This document shows positions 14,560 to 15,836 of a DNA stretch of 15,836 bases, one piece after another (position 1 is the first letter of the stretch; each line of letters begins with the position of its first letter). This DNA is from Thermoplasmata archaeon (GTDB lineage Archaea > Thermoplasmatota > Thermoplasmata > Thermoplasmatales > Thermoplasmataceae). Below the pieces are notes generated by a model that had not been told where the DNA came from, searched no databases, and saw nothing but the letters and a program-made list of their open reading frames with translations. Where the stretch lies: assembly GCA_021793945.1 (NCBI GenBank), contig JAJYRT010000029.1:1-15836 (forward strand), read 5' to 3'. Position numbers and translations under genes: made by a program.

Positions 14560-15510
14560 TTAAGGATTCTGGGCAAGGGTTTCTTCAACAGCCAGTTCAA
14601 CAGCCTCGTCGCTGCTGTACCTGTTTTTCCAGCCGGTGGACAGGAGCTTGTCGATTGCCAGCTGTGCGACCTTGACGTCTCCTTTCCATCCTCTGCCGTC
14701 TATCCCTCCAGTAAAATCATATTTGACCCTTCCCAGATGCATCTTCTCCACGACCGTATCAGCAATCTTCCTCACGGATGTGGTGCCTGGGTTCCCGAGG
14801 TTGTATATATCCGTTGCCTTGCTCCTCTCATGAACGTGGACCATGGAGGCTATGCAGTCGGTGACGTGAAGATAGGATTTCCTCTGGCTCCCGTCGCCGA
14901 GTATCTCGAGTTTTTCCCTGTCCCGGCGTAGCTTGTTGATGAAGTCAAATATGACACCATGGGTTGAATTCCTCCCCACAATGTTAGCGAACCTGAATAT
15001 GGTCCCCCTTATCCCGTAATAGTGTGAGTAAGCCGTTATAAAGCCTTCGCCGGACATCTTGGATGCGCCGTAGGAGGATATTGGCATATAGGGCCCGAAA
15101 TTCTCCGGGGTTGGCAACACCTGTGTCTCCCCGTAGACCGTGGAACTGGAAGCGAAGAGGATCTCGGCTGTACCGGTTTTCCGCATCCACTCCAGCAGGT
15201 TGAATGTCGCAAGGACGTTGTTCCTGAAATCCGTCTCAGGGCTGGCAGATCCTCCCCTCACGTCAGAATTTGCTGCCAGATGGATCACGATGTCGGCCTT
15301 GCCAATTTTGTCGAGAGCCCCGGCCTCTGCAATGTCCACTTTCAAGAATTTGAAATTGCTGTTTTTTCTTAAGCCTGAGATGTAGCGTTCGTCCACGTTT
15401 GACAGGTTGTCCACCACCGTTACACGATTCCCCTTGATCAGGTACCCGGCCATATTTGATCCTATGAAGCCTGCCCCGCCGGTTATGATTATGTCTTTAT
15501 CTGCAAACAT
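14560..15510 (-). CDS. NAD-dependent epimerase/dehydratase (UDP-glucose 4-epimerase-like)
   Basis: A 316-residue extended short-chain dehydrogenase. The NAD-binding loop is TGGAGFIG (10-17). D34 in VVDNLS ends the second strand and favours NAD over NADP. DIVIHLAANSDVR (73-85) is the conserved nicotinamide-side segment. The catalytic set is SSSTVYG (121-127) plus YGASK (147-151), with Y147 and K151. DGSQRKSYLHVTDC resembles the GDGxQxRDY/FxHV sugar-nucleotide motif of UDP-glucose/galactose epimerases. Likely substrates are UDP-sugars for glycolipids or surface glycoproteins; the exact sugar is uncertain and dTDP-glucose dehydratase is less likely. The ATG at 15510 was chosen because the fold starts directly after it and a strong TATA box lies 25 bases upstream; an upstream start at 15564 would extend through that box. 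The end lies 14 bases from the convergent membrane-protein gene. Confidence 0.92.
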   Translation of the reverse strand: MFADKDIIITGGAGFIGSNMAGYLIKGNRVTVVDNLSNVDERYISGLRKNSNFKFLKVDIAEAGALDKIGKADIVIHLAANSDVRGGSASPETDFRNNVLATFNLLEWMRKTGTAEILFASSSTVYGETQVLPTPENFGPYMPISSYGASKMSGEGFITAYSHYYGIRGTIFRFANIVGRNSTHGVIFDFINKLRRDREKLEILGDGSQRKSYLHVTDCIASMVHVHERSKATDIYNLGNPGTTSVRKIADTVVEKMHLGRVKYDFTGGIDGRGWKGDVKVAQLAIDKLLSTGWKNRYSSDEAVELAVEETLAQNP

Positions 15511-15530
15511 TGATTGGAGAATTTGTGAAC

Positions 15531-15540
15531 ATATATAAAT
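15531..15540 (-). promoter_or_regulatory. Strong TATA box of the epimerase gene
   Basis: Minus-strand ATTTATATAT is centred 25 bases before the ATG at 15510. It is the best TATA match in the window. The sequence is also AT-rich on the plus strand, so it could serve both directions. Confidence 0.6.
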
Positions 15541-15558
15541 AATCCAATGCGAATTTGG

Positions 15559-15571
15559 GGACAAATTGTCC
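15559..15571. promoter_or_regulatory. Perfect inverted repeat, possible operator
   Basis: GGACAA and TTGTCC are perfect 6-base arms around a single A. The site lies about 20 bases upstream of the epimerase TATA box, where an archaeal activator could bind. Short palindromes also occur by chance. Confidence 0.3.
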
Positions 15572-15581
15572 GAACCATATT

Positions 15582-15770
15582 ATGGATATCATCCGACCGC
15601 CTGGAGTTCCGGTCATTTCGATGGAAAACATCACACCCTGGAAGATTCTTCGAGGACTCCATAATTTTCCCGCGATGGTATCCGGTGTTTTCTTGAATGT
15701 GCTTCCGATTGGAGTCAACTGCCAACCCCTGAAGGAGTTGGCTTGTTGCTGGTCTCCCCCATGCCCGTAG
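15582..15770 (+). other. Open frame entering the omega-RNA-like element; possibly disrupted gene or non-coding
   Basis: An ATG at 15582 opens a frame of 43 codons up to the element boundary near 15713. It continues a further 19 codons through the conserved RNA structure to a stop at 15768-15770. The first part (MDIIRPPGVPV, then ITPWKILRGLHNF) looks protein-like but matches nothing I recognise. Since the frame crosses the element start, it may be the 5' end of a gene interrupted by insertion, or chance. Apart from this and the palindrome I see nothing else in 15541-15712. Confidence 0.2.
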
Positions 15771-15810
15771 GCATGGATTCATCGAACCGCAACGATTGGC
15801 TGGTTGACAG
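15713..15810 (+). ncRNA. HEARO / omega-RNA-like three-way junction, copy 2 (long form)
   Basis: The first 34 bases match those of copy 1 (912-945) with two differences. A closing stem pairs GTCAAC (15714-15719) with GTTGAC (15803-15808). Hairpin 1 pairs GCCAACCCC (15721-15729) with GGAGTTGGC (15734-15742) across TGAA, with one C-A mismatch. Arm 2 is long: GTTGC (15745-15749) pairs with GCAAC (15789-15793), extended by GGT with ACC past one bulge and capped by a perfect 7-bp hairpin CCATGCC/GGCATGG (15759-15765/15770-15776) with loop CGTA. This is a much fuller structure than copy 1. In HEARO loci the nuclease gene lies directly downstream on the same strand, here beyond the window edge at 15836. 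The fold was drawn by hand, and the family name is an inference from that fold, copy number and context. Confidence 0.6.
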
Positions 15811-15836
15811 CAGCCTGAAGTACCCAGATTTACCGA

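Noticed and set aside
15511..15564. Upstream ATG extending the epimerase by 18 residues.
   Set aside because: The extension runs through the strong TATA box, while the fold begins right after the ATG at 15510.

Overview
The window looks like chromosomal DNA of an acidophilic euryarchaeon of the Thermoplasmatales or a close relative. The basis is a complete archaeal A-type ATP synthase operon, the archaeal isoprenoid genes isopentenyl phosphate kinase and type 2 IPP isomerase as overlapping genes, and TATA boxes about 25-27 bases before several start codons, which is the pattern of leaderless transcripts. Genus assignment is inference; no rRNA or tRNA gene was seen.

Layout. 1-779 (minus): an enoyl-CoA hydratase running off the left edge. 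About 912-1337 (plus): a small degenerate mobile element. It has an HEARO/omega-RNA-like three-way junction at its left end, a 119-codon frame resembling only the C-terminal domain of an IscB-type RNA-guided nuclease, and a hairpin at its right end. It sits directly before a GNAT acetyltransferase (1364-1885), whose ribosome-binding site and start codon lie in a perfect 15-bp tandem duplication. Next come a Bcp/PrxQ-type peroxiredoxin (1978-2451) and a compact operon of isopentenyl phosphate kinase, type 2 IPP isomerase and a ZPR1-type zinc-finger protein (2498-4816).

4940-13385 holds the A1Ao ATP synthase operon in the order K-E-C-F-A-B-D-(55-aa membrane protein)-H-I. Most genes overlap by a few bases or are separated by fewer than 16, so translational coupling is likely. 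K is the rotor ring, I the static ion-channel subunit, E and H the peripheral stalks, C, D and F the central stalk, and A3B3 the catalytic head. The 55-aa single-helix protein between D and H is not one of the nine standard subunits.

13393-15510 holds a minus-strand hypothetical protein, a small plus-strand polytopic membrane protein with an apparent internal repeat, and a minus-strand NAD-dependent sugar epimerase. At the right edge (15713-15810) lies a second, fuller omega-RNA-like structure in the same orientation as the first. Its first 34 bases match copy 1 at 32 positions, and any IscB gene it belongs to would lie beyond the window.

The most unusual content is this pair of omega-RNA-like loci, one reduced and one apparently fuller, flanking a 14-kb block of core genes. 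The unassigned small membrane protein inside the ATP synthase operon is next.
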